A stretch of 5,132 bases of DNA, from the NCBI GenBank assembly GCA_947458525.1, contig CANHAG010000128.1, forward strand, positions 1 to 5,132, in the 5' to 3' direction. A program made the position numbers and the translations under genes. How positions within the stretch are numbered: position 1 is the first letter of the stretch; each line of letters begins with the position of its first letter. A model generated the notes under the pieces. The model saw nothing but the letters and a program-made list of their open reading frames with translations. It was not told the DNA's origin and did no database searches. This document shows positions 4,989 to 5,132 of this stretch, in pieces. Origin of the DNA: Rhodospirillaceae bacterium (GTDB lineage Bacteria; Pseudomonadota; Alphaproteobacteria; Rickettsiales; UBA3002).

Positions 4989-5132
4989 TGTTTAGTCCCA
5001 CTTTGTGATGGTGTAGCGTATTCTGCACTGCCAACAAAGGAGGAATTATGGGACAAGTATTACACGGGAGCGCCGCAACGACAGCGGCAGTGCGTCGAGC
5101 GATACAACATAGTCAAGAGAGCCTGAATCGGC
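4989..5132 (+). mobile_element. IS481-family insertion sequence, left end
   Basis: The element starts with TGTTTAGTCCCACTT at 4989, fitting the TGT ends of this family. The boundary is placed to the base because homology with the other 167-bp repeat stops there. A 59-bp leader precedes the transposase gene. Only the first 144 bp are in the window; IS481-like elements are usually about 1 kb, so the right inverted repeat is not visible. Confidence 0.75.
5048..5132 (+). CDS. IS481-family transposase, N-terminal part only
   Basis: DDE-type transposase that would move the surrounding element by cut or copy at its inverted repeats. Twenty-eight codons are visible, beginning MGQVLHGSAATTAAVRRAIQ and continuing HSQESLNR. 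This opening is characteristic of a subgroup of IS481-family transposases, in which it leads into the N-terminal helix-turn-helix (RYGINPKTVAKW-type) that binds the element's ends. The catalytic DDE core lies outside the window, so activity cannot be judged. A strong Shine-Dalgarno AAGGAGG (5037-5043) sits four bases before the ATG. Confidence 0.85.
   Translation, partial: MGQVLHGSAATTAAVRRAIQHSQESLNR

Overview
The window looks like an alphaproteobacterial chromosome segment. The evidence is a petABC operon encoding a three-subunit cytochrome bc1 complex with proteobacterial features (twin-arginine Rieske protein, C-terminally anchored cytochrome c1), beside what appears to be the start of a trmL-like tRNA methyltransferase gene. 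I recall that neighbour pairing from alphaproteobacteria but could not check it. I cannot name a genus.

The left part (1-3524) is conserved and reads entirely on the minus strand. petA (Rieske Fe-S, 2994-3524), petB (cytochrome b, 1546-2985) and petC (cytochrome c1, 777-1535) form a tight operon in which each stop codon lies inside the next gene's ribosome-binding site. Downstream, after about 175 bp of repeat DNA able to fold in more than one register, comes uppP (undecaprenyl-diphosphate phosphatase, 1-598), cut by the window edge. Its start codon has no visible Shine-Dalgarno because the repeat runs up to it. The bc1 genes together build the quinol:cytochrome c oxidoreductase of the respiratory chain; uppP recycles the cell-wall lipid carrier and is functionally unrelated.

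The middle (3525-4405) is where conserved order breaks down. Upstream of petA there is a good sigma70-like promoter with an FNR/FixK-type box centred about 60 bp upstream of the predicted transcription start. Facing away from petA is an apparent 12-codon trmL start that ends abruptly. An unrecognised 170-residue ORF (3735-4247, minus) follows, then an AT-rich tract with a perfect 11-bp hairpin.

The right part (4406-5132) is repetitive and mobile. A 416-bp unit (palindrome plus small GIY-YIG nuclease gene) is complete at 4573-4988 and preceded head-to-tail by the last 167 bp of a second copy (4406-4572), nearly identical. At the end of the complete unit, immediately after CCTAGG (a match to the NCTAGN target known for IS481), an IS481-family element begins; its transposase runs off the window. 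The first copy keeps the same CCTAGG uninterrupted and so serves as a paralogous empty site.

I see no defence system, CRISPR array or biosynthetic cluster. The best leads are the large membrane insertion in cytochrome b, the apparent trmL truncation, the GIY-YIG/palindrome tandem unit with its IS, and the repeat between petC and uppP.
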